NCBI GenBank assembly: GCA_024697705.1
Contig: JAILFF010000161.1
Span: 1 to 9,734 of the forward strand
Direction: 5' to 3'
From: Ruminococcus sp.
Lineage (GTDB): Bacteria; Bacillota; Clostridia; Oscillospirales; Ruminococcaceae
Length of the DNA stretch: 9,734 nucleotides
Part shown: piece after piece, positions 1 through 6,447 of the stretch
Layout: every line of letters starts with the position of its first letter
Numbering within the stretch: position 1 is the first letter of the stretch
The notes under the pieces: model-generated
What the model was told of the DNA's origin: nothing
What the model saw: the letters and a program-made list of their open reading frames with translations, nothing else
Database searches by the model: none
Position numbers and translations under genes: made by a program

Positions 1-37
1 CAAGTCTCATAATAAATTGCAAGAAGCATTTCCGACC

Positions 38-255
38 AAAAATAAAATCGGCAATTTAAAATTAGCGAACAAAAACAAGCAAAGTGAATAATTCTGCTAA
101 ACAGAACGAAAACAAAGAAATTGCCGATTTTATATTTGCGAGAAGAGCGGTCTGAACAAGTTCAGACAGGCGATATTTCGCAAAAGAATTGTGCGAAGGT
201 CGGGATTTCTATGCGGACGGGTCATTTCACGGACGCGCAATGCGCGCCCCTACAA
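38..255 (+). repeat. Dispersed structured repeat, copy 1 of 3
   Basis: The core is a 16-bp perfect inverted repeat: ATAAAATCGGCAATTT at 42-57 and its complement at 118-133. It extends to 19 of 20 pairs at 38-57/118-137. A second nested hairpin follows: TTTGCGA (135-141) pairs with TCGCAAA (178-184) and encloses GTCTGAAC/GTTCAGAC (150-157/160-167). A short third hairpin, CGCGC-AAT-GCGCG (234-246), leads into GCCCCTACA. Related copies in the same orientation start at about 2326 and 9449. The 92-bp spacing of the core arms is kept to within 1 bp in all three. There is no coding potential. It looks like a REP-like or MITE-like non-autonomous element; its origin is unknown. Confidence 0.8.
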
Positions 256-307
256 GATCTCCGACAAATGTAGCAAAATTGATTTCCGTGTTTTTCAGCC
301 GCAGGGG

Positions 308-336
308 TTGTAAAATCGCTCCGCGTGTGATATAAT
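308..336 (+). promoter_or_regulatory. Sigma-A-type promoter for the S51 peptidase gene
   Basis: TTGTAA (308-313) is followed by a 17-bp spacer and a perfect TATAAT (331-336). TG at 328-329 makes this an extended -10 (TGATATAAT). Transcription should start near 343, giving a leader of about 35 nt before the start codon. Confidence 0.75.
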
Positions 337-361
337 ACTTCATAGACCATGTTTCTGTATC

Positions 362-368
362 AAGGGAG
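362..368 (+). promoter_or_regulatory. Ribosome binding site that sets the peptidase start
   Basis: AAGGGAG ends directly before the ATG at 369, too close to serve it. It lies 9 nt before the in-frame ATG at 378. The second ATG, three codons in, is therefore the better start. Confidence 0.7.
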
Positions 369-377
369 ATGAAGCAA

Positions 378-1097
378 ATGACCTGCTTTCTGACAAGTAA
401 GCCGCCAATGGACCCGCTGACCTACACATTCACCGACGAGAACGGCTTCATCAGCGGGATAAAGGCTGCTCTCAAAGACAGGGAAAGACTGCTTTTCATC
501 TGCTCCGACCCGCATACCTATGAGTATACCGAGCTTTCCGCGCATAAGATAACCGCCACATTTGCCGATTCGGGAGTGAGCTTTTCCCGAATGGACGTTA
601 TCGACGGACGAAACGCCGATAAAGCCGCAGAGCTTGTGAGCGCCGCGGACATGATAGTTCTTGAAGGCGGACACGTTCCCACGCAGAACCGCTTCTTTGC
701 GGAGATACGGCTCAAAGAGCTGCTGAACGGCTTTGACGGCGTTATCATGGGCATAAGTGCGGGCAGCATGAACAGTGCTTCGACCGTCTACGCGCAGCCC
801 GAGCGCGAGGGCGAAGCGATCGACCCGAATTACGAGCGCTTTCTGACGGGGCTCGGGCTTACCGATATCATGATGATCCCGCACTATCAGGAGATAAAGA
901 ACGACGTGCTTGACGGTCTGCGCGTGTTTGAGGACATAGCCTATCCCGACAGCATAGGGCGCAGGTTCTACGCGCTTGTGGACGGCAGCTATCTGCTGAT
1001 AAAGGACGGCACTCAGGCGATACGCGGCGAGGCGTATCTTATAGAGGACGGCGTTCTCACGCAGAAAGCCAAGGTCGGGGACGTTATCCCTGTCTGA
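378..1097 (+). CDS. Peptidase S51 family protein (type 1 glutamine amidotransferase-like)
   Basis: The 239-residue product looks like a cytoplasmic serine peptidase of the S51 (dipeptidase E/cyanophycinase) superfamily. The nucleophile elbow GISAG puts the catalytic Ser at 127. EGGHVPTQNRF (96-106) matches the conserved glycine-rich loop that precedes it in these proteins. His169 in IPHYQ is the likely catalytic His. No signal peptide or membrane segment is visible. Family members cleave N-terminal Asp dipeptides or related isopeptide bonds; the substrate here cannot be read from sequence, and many relatives are uncharacterised. I use ATG 378 rather than 369 because of ribosome binding site spacing. 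The gene has its own extended -10 promoter and is followed by 126 bp before rsfS, so it may be transcribed alone or read through. I am confident of the superfamily and unsure of the activity. Confidence 0.85.
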   Translation: MTCFLTSKPPMDPLTYTFTDENGFISGIKAALKDRERLLFICSDPHTYEYTELSAHKITATFADSGVSFSRMDVIDGRNADKAAELVSAADMIVLEGGHVPTQNRFFAEIRLKELLNGFDGVIMGISAGSMNSASTVYAQPEREGEAIDPNYERFLTGLGLTDIMMIPHYQEIKNDVLDGLRVFEDIAYPDSIGRRFYALVDGSYLLIKDGTQAIRGEAYLIEDGVLTQKAKVGDVIPV

Positions 1098-1159
1098 CAA
1101 AAACAGCCAAAGCACGGGGACGGTTATTTTTCGGAGAAAGCCGAACGAAAAGCATAAAA

Positions 1160-1201
1160 TATCTCTTATCTTATATCTTTTATCTTTCATCTTTCATCTT
1201 T
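1160..1201 (+). repeat. Six tandem heptamers (T/C)ATCTTT upstream of rsfS
   Basis: The units are TATCTCT, TATCTTA, TATCTTT, TATCTTT, CATCTTT and CATCTTT, each 7 bp, with no gaps. They end 5 bp before the TAAGGAGGA ribosome binding site of rsfS. The tract is pure pyrimidine apart from the A of each unit, so its transcript should be unstructured. Such a tract can change copy number by slippage; any effect on rsfS expression is inference. Confidence 0.8.
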
Positions 1202-1223
1202 TTAATAAGGAGGATTACCAAAT

Positions 1224-1595
1224 ATGAGTAATGTTTCACAGCAGGAAGTAATAGCGACCATTGTAAAGGCGCTCGATTCAAGGCGCGGAGAGGATATCAA
1301 GGCGGTGAATATCCGCGATGTTACCATCATCGCCGATTATTTCATCATTGCGGGGGCTTCGTCCACCACGCAGACGAAGGCTCTTGCCGACGCGGTGGAA
1401 TACGAGCTCGAAAAGCAGCACGGGATAAAGCCCGTCCGCACTGAGGGCTACTCGGCGGCGAACTGGATAATCCTCGATTACACCGACATTGTGGTACACG
1501 TTTTCTATAAGGAGACCCGCGACCTCTACAAGCTTGAAAAGCTGTGGAGCGACGGCGTATTTGTCGATATAAGCGAATACATCAAGCCCGATTAA
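1224..1595 (+). CDS. rsfS: Ribosome silencing factor RsfS (Iojap/DUF143 family)
   Basis: The 123-residue product matches the RsfS family in length and along its whole sequence. RsfS binds ribosomal protein uL14 on the large subunit and blocks joining with the small subunit when nutrients are scarce. Diagnostic stretches are ADYFIIAGASSTTQTKALAD (residues 37-56), EGYSAANWIILDYTDIVVHV with the invariant Trp and DY-D-VVHVF pattern, and RDLYKLEKLW near the C-terminus. The start is well supported by TAAGGAGGA at 1206-1214, 9 nt before ATG. In many Firmicutes rsfS lies after nadD and yqeK and just before leuS. Here leuS comes 1.37 kb later, separated by a membrane protein gene and a block of repeats. 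A run of heptamer repeats sits directly before the ribosome binding site. Confidence 0.96.
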   Translation: MSNVSQQEVIATIVKALDSRRGEDIKAVNIRDVTIIADYFIIAGASSTTQTKALADAVEYELEKQHGIKPVRTEGYSAANWIILDYTDIVVHVFYKETRDLYKLEKLWSDGVFVDISEYIKPD

Positions 1596-1634
1596 GGGGA
1601 GAATTTCGCTTGTGACCCGAAAAGGGGTGCAGTT

Positions 1635-2123
1635 ATGAAATTAAAAATTATGTGGAGACCCCGCGAGAACAACAATAATGACGTTACTCCGGAGGCACAG
1701 AAGATATATGAGGAGCAGTTAAAAGAACGTGCAAAGCTCGGGCGGGTGGCTACGGTCGTCGTCTGTGCTTTGAATATATTTGTCACGGGAATAGTGGAGC
1801 TTTGCCGCATGGATTACGGTCTGCTCATCGTCATGGCGCTTGTCGGGATAGTATTCTCGGTGAAGGGGCGGGGGATAGGCAGGATAATGAATATCATCGT
1901 GTGTTTTTTCCTTATGCTGATTGGCTATTCGGTGACGATGATGTTCACGCTCACGGGTACGGCGGACGAAGGCTCGGCGCAGGCGGAGATGCTGTTTCGG
2001 TTCATACTCATTTACGGCGTACTGACGTTAGTATATCTGCTGCGTTCGAGGCAGATAGGCAGCTGGTTCGAGTATGCGGAGAGCTATAAGTGCCGCTATC
2101 TTGGCAAGAAATACTTTGAGTAA
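1635..2123 (+). CDS. Putative four-helix membrane protein, function unknown
   Basis: I do not recognise this 162-residue protein. A charged N-terminus of about 36 residues (with a run of four Asn at 12-15 and a helical, Glu/Lys-rich stretch at 20-34) precedes four hydrophobic segments at about 37-57, 61-76, 84-106 and 119-136. The C-terminus is short and charged, ending KCRYLGKKYFE. There is no signal-peptide cleavage motif and no catalytic motif. The start ATG has AAGGGGTG (1622-1628) at suitable spacing and lies 39 nt after the rsfS stop, so co-transcription with rsfS is likely. Basic residues between helices 2 and 3 (KGRGIGR) suggest a cytoplasmic loop. The gene runs straight into a repeat-rich intergenic region and has no recognisable terminator. 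Confidence 0.75.
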   Translation: MKLKIMWRPRENNNNDVTPEAQKIYEEQLKERAKLGRVATVVVCALNIFVTGIVELCRMDYGLLIVMALVGIVFSVKGRGIGRIMNIIVCFFLMLIGYSVTMMFTLTGTADEGSAQAEMLFRFILIYGVLTLVYLLRSRQIGSWFEYAESYKCRYLGKKYFE

Positions 2124-2142
2124 AAGCAAAGCGAAGGCAAAA

Positions 2143-2237
2143 CAAAAGTCTTAGGAAAGGCTTGCCCAAGAGAAAAGAACCAAAAGTCTTAGAAAGGCTT
2201 ACCCGAGAGAAAAGAACCAAAAGTCTTAGGAAGGGGG
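2143..2237 (+). repeat. Tandem duplication, units of 38 and 37 bp plus a partial third
   Basis: Units begin CAAAAGTCTTAG at 2143, 2181 and 2218. The first two (38 and 37 bp) differ by one deletion and two substitutions and share AGAGAAAAGAAC at their ends. The third unit is cut to 20 bp and flows into the hairpin at 2238. The related string CCAAAAGTCTTAGGAAGGGGG before the hairpin at 9361 shows that one unit is the normal 5' part of that hairpin element. The first two units are a local expansion. Confidence 0.8.
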
Positions 2238-2276
2238 TGTGGGGGATAACCCTTCTTCAGAAGGGTTTCCCCCACA
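2238..2276 (+). repeat. G/C-clamped hairpin element, copy 1 of 2
   Basis: GGGGGATAACCCTTCT (2241-2256) pairs with AGAAGGGTTTCCCCC (2259-2273), leaving one bulged T. TGT/ACA (2238-2240/2274-2276) extends the stem. The same hairpin recurs at 9361-9399, where the outer triplet is TCT/AGA, a compensatory change that keeps pairing. In both places it follows a gene's stop codon by 40-120 bp, is preceded by CAAAAGTCTTAGGAAGGGGG, and is followed by a dispersed ATAAAATCGG repeat. No T-run follows, so it is not a classic intrinsic terminator, though a 3'-end stabilising or transcription-ending role is possible. Confidence 0.8.
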
Positions 2277-2325
2277 AAAGCCCACGACGGTGCAAATCCA
2301 CGGTAAAAAGAGAAAACGTCCGAAC

Positions 2326-2540
2326 AAAAATAAAATCGGCAATTTAGAGAAAGCCGACAAAAAGGTGCAGACGAATAGTTCAAAAAGTCTGTGCGGGAAC
2401 AAGAGAATTGCCGATTTTATTTGCACGAAAGAGCGCAGCGATTTTCGTGCAACGATTGCGCGAATGTCGGGATTTCACAGCGGGCGGGGCTATTCACGGG
2501 CGATGGCATGAACTTGTTCATGCGATGCTCGCCCCTACAT
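2326..2540 (+). repeat. Dispersed structured repeat, copy 2 of 3
   Basis: The core arms are ATAAAATCGGCAATT (2330-2344) and its perfect complement (2406-2420). The second hairpin differs in sequence from copies 1 and 3 but pairs even better: TTGCACGAAA (2421-2430) with TTTCGTGCAA (2443-2452), 10 of 10. The third is longer here: GGGCGA/TCGCCC (2498-2503/2529-2534) outside GCATGAAC-TT-GTTCATGC (2506-2523). It ends in GCCCCTACA like copy 1. Confidence 0.8.
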
Positions 2541-2554
2541 GGCATTGTGGAATC

Positions 2555-2609
2555 GGGTGGCTGGGCAACAGATCGGGGCAATGGCACGAGCAAGCTCGTG
2601 CAGCCACCC
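2555..2609 (+). repeat. Nested palindrome after repeat copy 2
   Basis: The outer stem is GGGTGGCTG (2555-2563) with CAGCCACCC (2601-2609). The inner stem is GCACGAGC-AA-GCTCGTGC (2584-2601). The stems overlap at one base. The style (an 8-bp arm around 2-3 nt) matches the palindromes inside the dispersed repeat. Confidence 0.7.
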
Positions 2610-2648
2610 CACACATCATCGTAAATACCATGAAAACAATGTCTCCCG

Positions 2649-2868
2649 CAGACAAATAAATTTCGTGATATTTACGGAGAAAAGCGCGGTATACCGCCCG
2701 TTTACCGTAGATAACATGATGTTATTTACGAGAGATATTCGTGTTATTTACGAGAGAAATTCATGTTATTTACGAGGGATTTTTACCGTAGATAACACGA
2801 TGTTATTTACGTAAACCCCGCGTAATTACAGGCTTTTTACCGTAGATAACACGAAATTTATTTGTCTG
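2649..2868. repeat. 220-bp block with 29-bp terminal inverted repeats and an internal half-site array
   Basis: The ends are 27/29 complementary. The outer 19 bases, CAGACAAATAAATTTCGTG (2649-2667), are perfectly inverted at 2850-2868. Inside are three tandem 22-bp units starting with GTTATTTACGAG (2721, 2743, 2765), two 25-bp imperfect palindromes (2706-2730 and 2787-2811) built from CGTAGATAACAYG and its inverse, and a 12-bp palindrome GCGGTATACCGC (2686-2697). The inner ends of the terminal repeats are themselves versions of the same half-site. No open frame in the block looks real and no obvious target-site duplication flanks it. It could be a MITE or an array of protein binding sites. It ends 95 bp before leuS. 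Confidence 0.75.
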
Positions 2869-2963
2869 TGGAAGAGTGTTATCAACGAGCGGGAGTTAAA
2901 CGCCGAATCAATAATCAAGCAGGCAAACCCAATTTATATTATAAAAGGAATGATAAAAAGAAA

Positions 2964-5399
2964 ATGAGCATCTATGATTTTGCAGCCATTGAGAAGAAAT
3001 GGCAGAAGTATTGGGAGGAACATGAGACCTTCAAGACCGACGTATGGGATTTCTCCAAGCCCAAGTTCTACGCGCTGGATATGTTCCCTTATCCGTCGGG
3101 CGTGGGTCTGCACGCGGGACACCCCGAGGGCTACACGGCTACCGACATCGTTTCGAGAATGAAGCGTATGCAGGGCTACAACGTGCTTCACCCGATGGGC
3201 TACGATTCCTTCGGTCTGCCCGCCGAGCAGTACGCCGTTACAACGGGCAATCACCCCAACGGCTTTACGCAGGAGAACATCAAGACCTTCTCCAAGCAGC
3301 TGAAAGAACTGGGCTTCGACTACGACTGGTCGAAGATGATAGCCACCTCCGACCCCGATTACTACAAGTGGACGCAGTGGATATTCAAACAGCTCTACCT
3401 CGACGGCTACGCAAAATACATAGATATGCCCGTAAACTGGTGCGAGGAGCTCGGCACCGTGCTTTCCAATGACGAGGTCATCGACGGCAAGTCCGAGCGC
3501 GGCGGCTATCCCGTTGTCAGAAAGAACATGAAGCAATGGGTCATCGACCAGCCCGCTTTCGCCGAAAAGCTGCTCGAAGGTCTTGACGAGATCGACTGGC
3601 CCGAATCGACAAAGGCTATGCAGCGCAACTGGATAGGCAAGTCAACGGGCGTTGAGGTGGAATTCGACATCGTGGGCGGCGGCAAGTTCTCGATATTCAC
3701 TACCTGTATCGAGACTATCTACGGCATTACGTTCATGGTTCTCGCTCCCGACGGCACTATCACCGAGAGCCTGCTCGACCGCGTGCAGAACCGCGAGGAA
3801 GTTCAGGCTTACATCGACGAGACCAACAAGAAAAACGACATGGACAGAACCGAGCTCAACAAGACCAAATCGGGCTGCGAGCTTAAGGGCGTTACCTGCA
3901 TAAACCCCGTAAACGGCAAGGAAGTCCGTATGTTCATCGGTGATTTCGTACTCGCAAGCTACGGCACGGGCGCTGTTATGGCTGTTCCGAGCCACGACCA
4001 GCGCGACTTTGAATACGCTATCGCCCACAACATCGACATGATACAGGTCATCGAGGGCAGCGACAAGATGGGTCACGTTGACGTGTCCGAATGTGCCTTT
4101 GAAAAGCAGAGCTATCTCGGCAAGGGCTGCAAGCTTATCAATTCGGAAGAATTTACCGGAATGACCGTTGAGGAAGCTAAAGAAGCAATAACCGTGAAGC
4201 TCGAAAAGATGGGCAGGGCAAAGCGCACCGTCAATTACCATTTCCGCGAGTGGATATTCGCCCGTCAGCGCTACTGGGGCGAGCCCGTGCCTGTCGTTCA
4301 CACCGAAAACGGCATACACGTTCTCGACGACGACGAGCTGCCTCTCGTTCTGCCCGAGCTTGACGACTACAAGGGCAAGAACGGCAAAGCGCCTCTCGAA
4401 AACGCGACCGAATGGAAGCAGTACGACCGTAACGGCATAAAGGGCGTCCGCGAGACCTCCACCATGCCCGGAAGCGCGGGTTCGAGCTGGTACTTCTTAA
4501 GATACATCGACCCGCACAACGACAAGGAGTTCGCGAATCAGGAGCTTCTCAAACACTGGATGCCCGTAGACCTCTACATCGGCGGTCCCGAGCACGCGGT
4601 GGGTCATCTGATGTACTCGCGCATCTGGAACAGATACCTTTATGATAAGGGTCTTGCGCCGACGAAGGAGCCGTTCAAGAAGCTCGTTCATCAGGGCATG
4701 ATCTTGGGCGAAAACGGCATCAAGATGGGCAAGCGCTTCCCGAAGTACGTCGTTAATCCGTCCGATATAATCAGGGACTACGGCGCGGACACGCTCAGGC
4801 TCTACGAAATGTTCATGGGACCCCTCGAAGTCTCGAAGCCGTGGAGCAAGGCGGGCGTTGAGGGCGCAAAGAAGTTCCTCACCCGCGTATGGAATTTCTT
4901 CACGGAAGAAAAGAACCTCACCGACGACAACGACGGAGCGCTCAATAAGGTATATCATCAGACTGTCAAGAAGGTAACGGGCGACTTCGAGCAGCTGGCG
5001 TTCAACACGGCTATCGCGCAGATGATGATCTTCGTCAATGCGGTCTACAAGAACGGCACTTGCCCCCGCGAGTACGCCGAAGGCTTCATCAAGATGCTCT
5101 CCTGCATTTCGCCGCACATCGGCGAGGAGATTTGGAGCATGATGGGTCACACCGACACGATAGCCTACGAGACATGGCCTACCTTTGACGAGGCTCACCT
5201 TGTCGAGGACACCGTGGAGATAGTTCTCCAGATAAACGGCAAGATCAAATGCAAGCTCGACATACCGAAGGCAAGCACGAAGGACGAAATGCTCGCCATA
5301 GCGAAGGAGCAGCCCGACATCAAGGCGGCTATCGAGGGCAAGACTATCGTCAAGGAGATAGCCGTTCCCGCGAAGCTTGTCAATATTGTGGTGAAGTGA
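2964..5399 (+). CDS. leuS: Leucine--tRNA ligase (LeuRS)
   Basis: This class Ia synthetase attaches leucine to tRNA-Leu in the cytoplasm. From ATG 2964 it is 811 residues, close to other bacterial LeuRS. The HIGH motif is HAGH (50-53) within YPSGVGLHAGHPEGYTATD. The inserted CP1 editing domain spans roughly 220-410 and keeps YGTGAVMAVPSHDQRD with the editing Asp at 345. YIGGPEHAVGHLMYSR precedes the KMSKS region, and the C-terminal end (VPAKLVNIVVK) is typical. Two signatures are off-consensus: the KMSKS loop reads KMGKR (587-591) and the threonine-rich editing motif usually TTRPDT reads TTCIET (246-251). The frame is open upstream to 2862, but those 34 residues come from repeat sequence and match nothing in LeuRS, so ATG 2964 is preferred. 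Its ribosome binding site is poor: AAAAGGA (2943-2949) is 14 nt away. No T-box leader is visible. Confidence 0.96.
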   Translation: MSIYDFAAIEKKWQKYWEEHETFKTDVWDFSKPKFYALDMFPYPSGVGLHAGHPEGYTATDIVSRMKRMQGYNVLHPMGYDSFGLPAEQYAVTTGNHPNGFTQENIKTFSKQLKELGFDYDWSKMIATSDPDYYKWTQWIFKQLYLDGYAKYIDMPVNWCEELGTVLSNDEVIDGKSERGGYPVVRKNMKQWVIDQPAFAEKLLEGLDEIDWPESTKAMQRNWIGKSTGVEVEFDIVGGGKFSIFTTCIETIYGITFMVLAPDGTITESLLDRVQNREEVQAYIDETNKKNDMDRTELNKTKSGCELKGVTCINPVNGKEVRMFIGDFVLASYGTGAVMAVPSHDQRDFEYAIAHNIDMIQVIEGSDKMGHVDVSECAFEKQSYLGKGCKLINSEEFTGMTVEEAKEAITVKLEKMGRAKRTVNYHFREWIFARQRYWGEPVPVVHTENGIHVLDDDELPLVLPELDDYKGKNGKAPLENATEWKQYDRNGIKGVRETSTMPGSAGSSWYFLRYIDPHNDKEFANQELLKHWMPVDLYIGGPEHAVGHLMYSRIWNRYLYDKGLAPTKEPFKKLVHQGMILGENGIKMGKRFPKYVVNPSDIIRDYGADTLRLYEMFMGPLEVSKPWSKAGVEGAKKFLTRVWNFFTEEKNLTDDNDGALNKVYHQTVKKVTGDFEQLAFNTAIAQMMIFVNAVYKNGTCPREYAEGFIKMLSCISPHIGEEIWSMMGHTDTIAYETWPTFDEAHLVEDTVEIVLQINGKIKCKLDIPKASTKDEMLAIAKEQPDIKAAIEGKTIVKEIAVPAKLVNIVVK

Positions 5400-5442
5400 C
5401 ACGCGGAGGTAAGCGGGTTCGGAGGAAAGGAGTTGAATCATC

Positions 5443-5988
5443 ATGCCGGCAGAGCAGGAAAGACTTTACACGGTCGACGAATTTTACGATATGTTCGACA
5501 AGACCAACGAGCGTGTCGAGCTTATTGACGGAAGGGTAGTCATGCAGGCGGCGCCGACGCTCACACATCAAAGGATAGTGGGCGGGGTCTACCGAAAAAT
5601 AGCCGACCATATTGACGCAAAACGCGGCAAGTGCAGTTATTTTATGTCGCCTGTTGATGTACGGCTCGATAAGTACACAACAGTTCAGCCCGATGTGCTT
5701 GTTGTCTGCGACCCGTCCAAATTAGACGATAAGCGGATAATGGGCGCTCCCGATTTTGTTGTGGAAGTGGTATCCTCCGATACATTGCGAGATTACCGGC
5801 GCAAGCTGACGATCTATCAGAAATTCGGCGTGCGCGAATACTGGATAATCGACCCCGACGAGGAACGGACAACAGTCTACCTCTTCGGCGACCCCGTGAA
5901 CGTCGGCTTTTACGACTTCGATAAGCCCGTTCCCGTGGGTATATTCGGCGGTGAGCTTTGCATAACCGTCAAAGACCTTATTATGTAA
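5443..5988 (+). CDS. Uma2 family (DUF820) restriction endonuclease-like protein
   Basis: The 181-residue protein has the Uma2 layout: YTVDEFYDM near the N-terminus, ERVELIDGRVVM (23-34), PTLTHQRIVGGVYRKI (38-53), the PD of a PD-(D/E)XK-like core at VQPDVLVV (Asp84), VVEVVSSDT with Glu108, then DYRRKLTIYQKFGVREYWIID (117-137). The fold is nuclease-like, but the biological role of Uma2 proteins is unsettled; they are common and multicopy in cyanobacteria and some Firmicutes. The likely catalytic residues Asp84 and Glu108 are present, with Lys121 a possible third, so it is not an obvious dead copy. AAAGGAG (5426-5432) lies 10 nt before ATG. It follows leuS by 43 nt and is probably read from the leuS transcript. 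No partner toxin, methylase or transposase lies next to it. Confidence 0.88.
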   Translation: MPAEQERLYTVDEFYDMFDKTNERVELIDGRVVMQAAPTLTHQRIVGGVYRKIADHIDAKRGKCSYFMSPVDVRLDKYTTVQPDVLVVCDPSKLDDKRIMGAPDFVVEVVSSDTLRDYRRKLTIYQKFGVREYWIIDPDEERTTVYLFGDPVNVGFYDFDKPVPVGIFGGELCITVKDLIM

Positions 5989-6052
5989 AAACGGCGAATT
6001 GGTTATCGTGAGATAATTAAAATAAAAAATAAAGAAAATTCCCGAAAAACTA

Positions 6053-6081
6053 TTGACAAATCAAAAGAAATATAGTATAAT
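6053..6081 (+). promoter_or_regulatory. Consensus sigma-A promoter for rpsU
   Basis: TTGACA (6053-6058), a 17-bp spacer and TATAAT (6076-6081) match the housekeeping consensus exactly, the strongest promoter in the window. Transcription should begin near 6088, leaving a leader of about 175 nt before rpsU. Confidence 0.93.
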
Positions 6082-6087
6082 AAATTT

Positions 6088-6262
6088 TGTAGTTATACGG
6101 CGTAGGAACGAGTACCGGATAATGACAGAGAGGGAGCGGAAATCTGCTCTCCCGGACTGCATAAGCCCCGCACGGACTTAGCAAGCCTTCCAATATCACC
6201 GTAAGGGTATCGTTCTCAGTATAGCTATTCTCTGTCATTGACGGCAAAGGGAGGGAAACAAA
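6088..6262 (+). ncRNA. Candidate structured leader RNA of rpsU
   Basis: A long leader for a 57-codon gene. AATGACAGAGA (6121-6131) pairs perfectly with TCTCTGTCATT (6229-6239), and flanking G-U pairs bring the helix to 13. Inside this closing helix are a hairpin GGGAGCGG/CTGCTCTCCC (6132-6139/6144-6153, two-base bulge) and a second, GCATAAG/CTTAGC (6159-6165/6177-6182, one bulged A). The helix ends about 10 nt before the ribosome binding site AAAGGGAGGG (6246-6255), placing it where it could control translation. I cannot assign it to a known RNA family. It may be an autoregulatory bS21 leader or an independent RNA. Confidence 0.5.
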
Positions 6263-6436
6263 ATGGCAGAAATCCGCGTTGGAAAGAACGAAAGCTTGGA
6301 TACCGCTCTCAAGCGCTTCAAGAGAAGCTGCGTTAAAGACGGCGTTATCGCTGAGGTTCGTAAAAGAGAACACTACGAAAAGCCTTCGGTAAAGCGCAAG
6401 AAAAAGTCCGAAGCTGCTCGTAAGCGCAAATATTGA
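6263..6436 (+). CDS. rpsU: Small ribosomal subunit protein bS21
   Basis: This is a 57-residue basic protein beginning MAEIRVGKNESLDTALKRFK and ending in an Arg/Lys-rich tail (KRKKKSEAARKRKY), the standard length and pattern of bS21. bS21 sits on the 30S platform near the anti-Shine-Dalgarno end of 16S rRNA and helps select mRNA starts. The conserved V-x-x-N-E-S-L-x-x-A-L-x-R-F-K core is intact, as is the Cys23 position common in Firmicutes. AAAGGGAGGG lies 7 nt before ATG. It has a consensus promoter, a long leader and its own terminator, so it is essentially a single-gene transcript with possible read-through downstream. Confidence 0.96.
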   Translation: MAEIRVGKNESLDTALKRFKRSCVKDGVIAEVRKREHYEKPSVKRKKKSEAARKRKY

Positions 6437-6447
6437 TCGACTTTTAT

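Noticed and set aside
1130..1145. Terminator between the peptidase gene and rsfS
   Set aside because: TTCGG/CCGAA is only 5 bp, and no T-run follows on either strand.
2239..2659. Several open frames of 60-90 codons in the 2124-2963 gap
   Set aside because: They are made of hairpin repeats, overlap one another in different frames, and have no convincing ribosome binding site or protein pattern.
2721..2779. CRISPR array
   Set aside because: The 22-bp period leaves only about 7 bp between 15-bp repeats, with just three units and no cas gene; there is no room for spacers.
2862..2963. A 34-residue N-terminal extension of leuS
   Set aside because: The frame is open, but the bases belong partly to the inverted repeat, the residues match nothing in LeuRS, and MSIYDFAAIEKKWQKYW at 2964 is where the LeuRS family normally begins.
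2870..2963. T-box riboswitch upstream of leuS
   Set aside because: Neither the antiterminator sequence AGGGTGGTACCGCG nor a terminator is present between 2611 and 2963.
4497..5444. Long open frames on the minus strand opposite leuS, the S51 peptidase and the TIM-barrel gene
   Set aside because: Each lies opposite a gene with clear family motifs and shows no motif or ribosome binding site of its own. They look like shadows of GC-rich codon use.
5989..6040. Terminator after the Uma2 gene
   Set aside because: TTATC-GTGA-GATAA is a short A-T stem followed by A-rich sequence, not a T-run.
6105..6160. T-box stem I in the rpsU leader (GGAACGAGTA, then GACAGAGAG)
   Set aside because: The 5' part resembles T-box stem I, but no antiterminator motif follows, GACAGAGA is used in the perfect long-range helix, and rpsU is not an expected T-box target.
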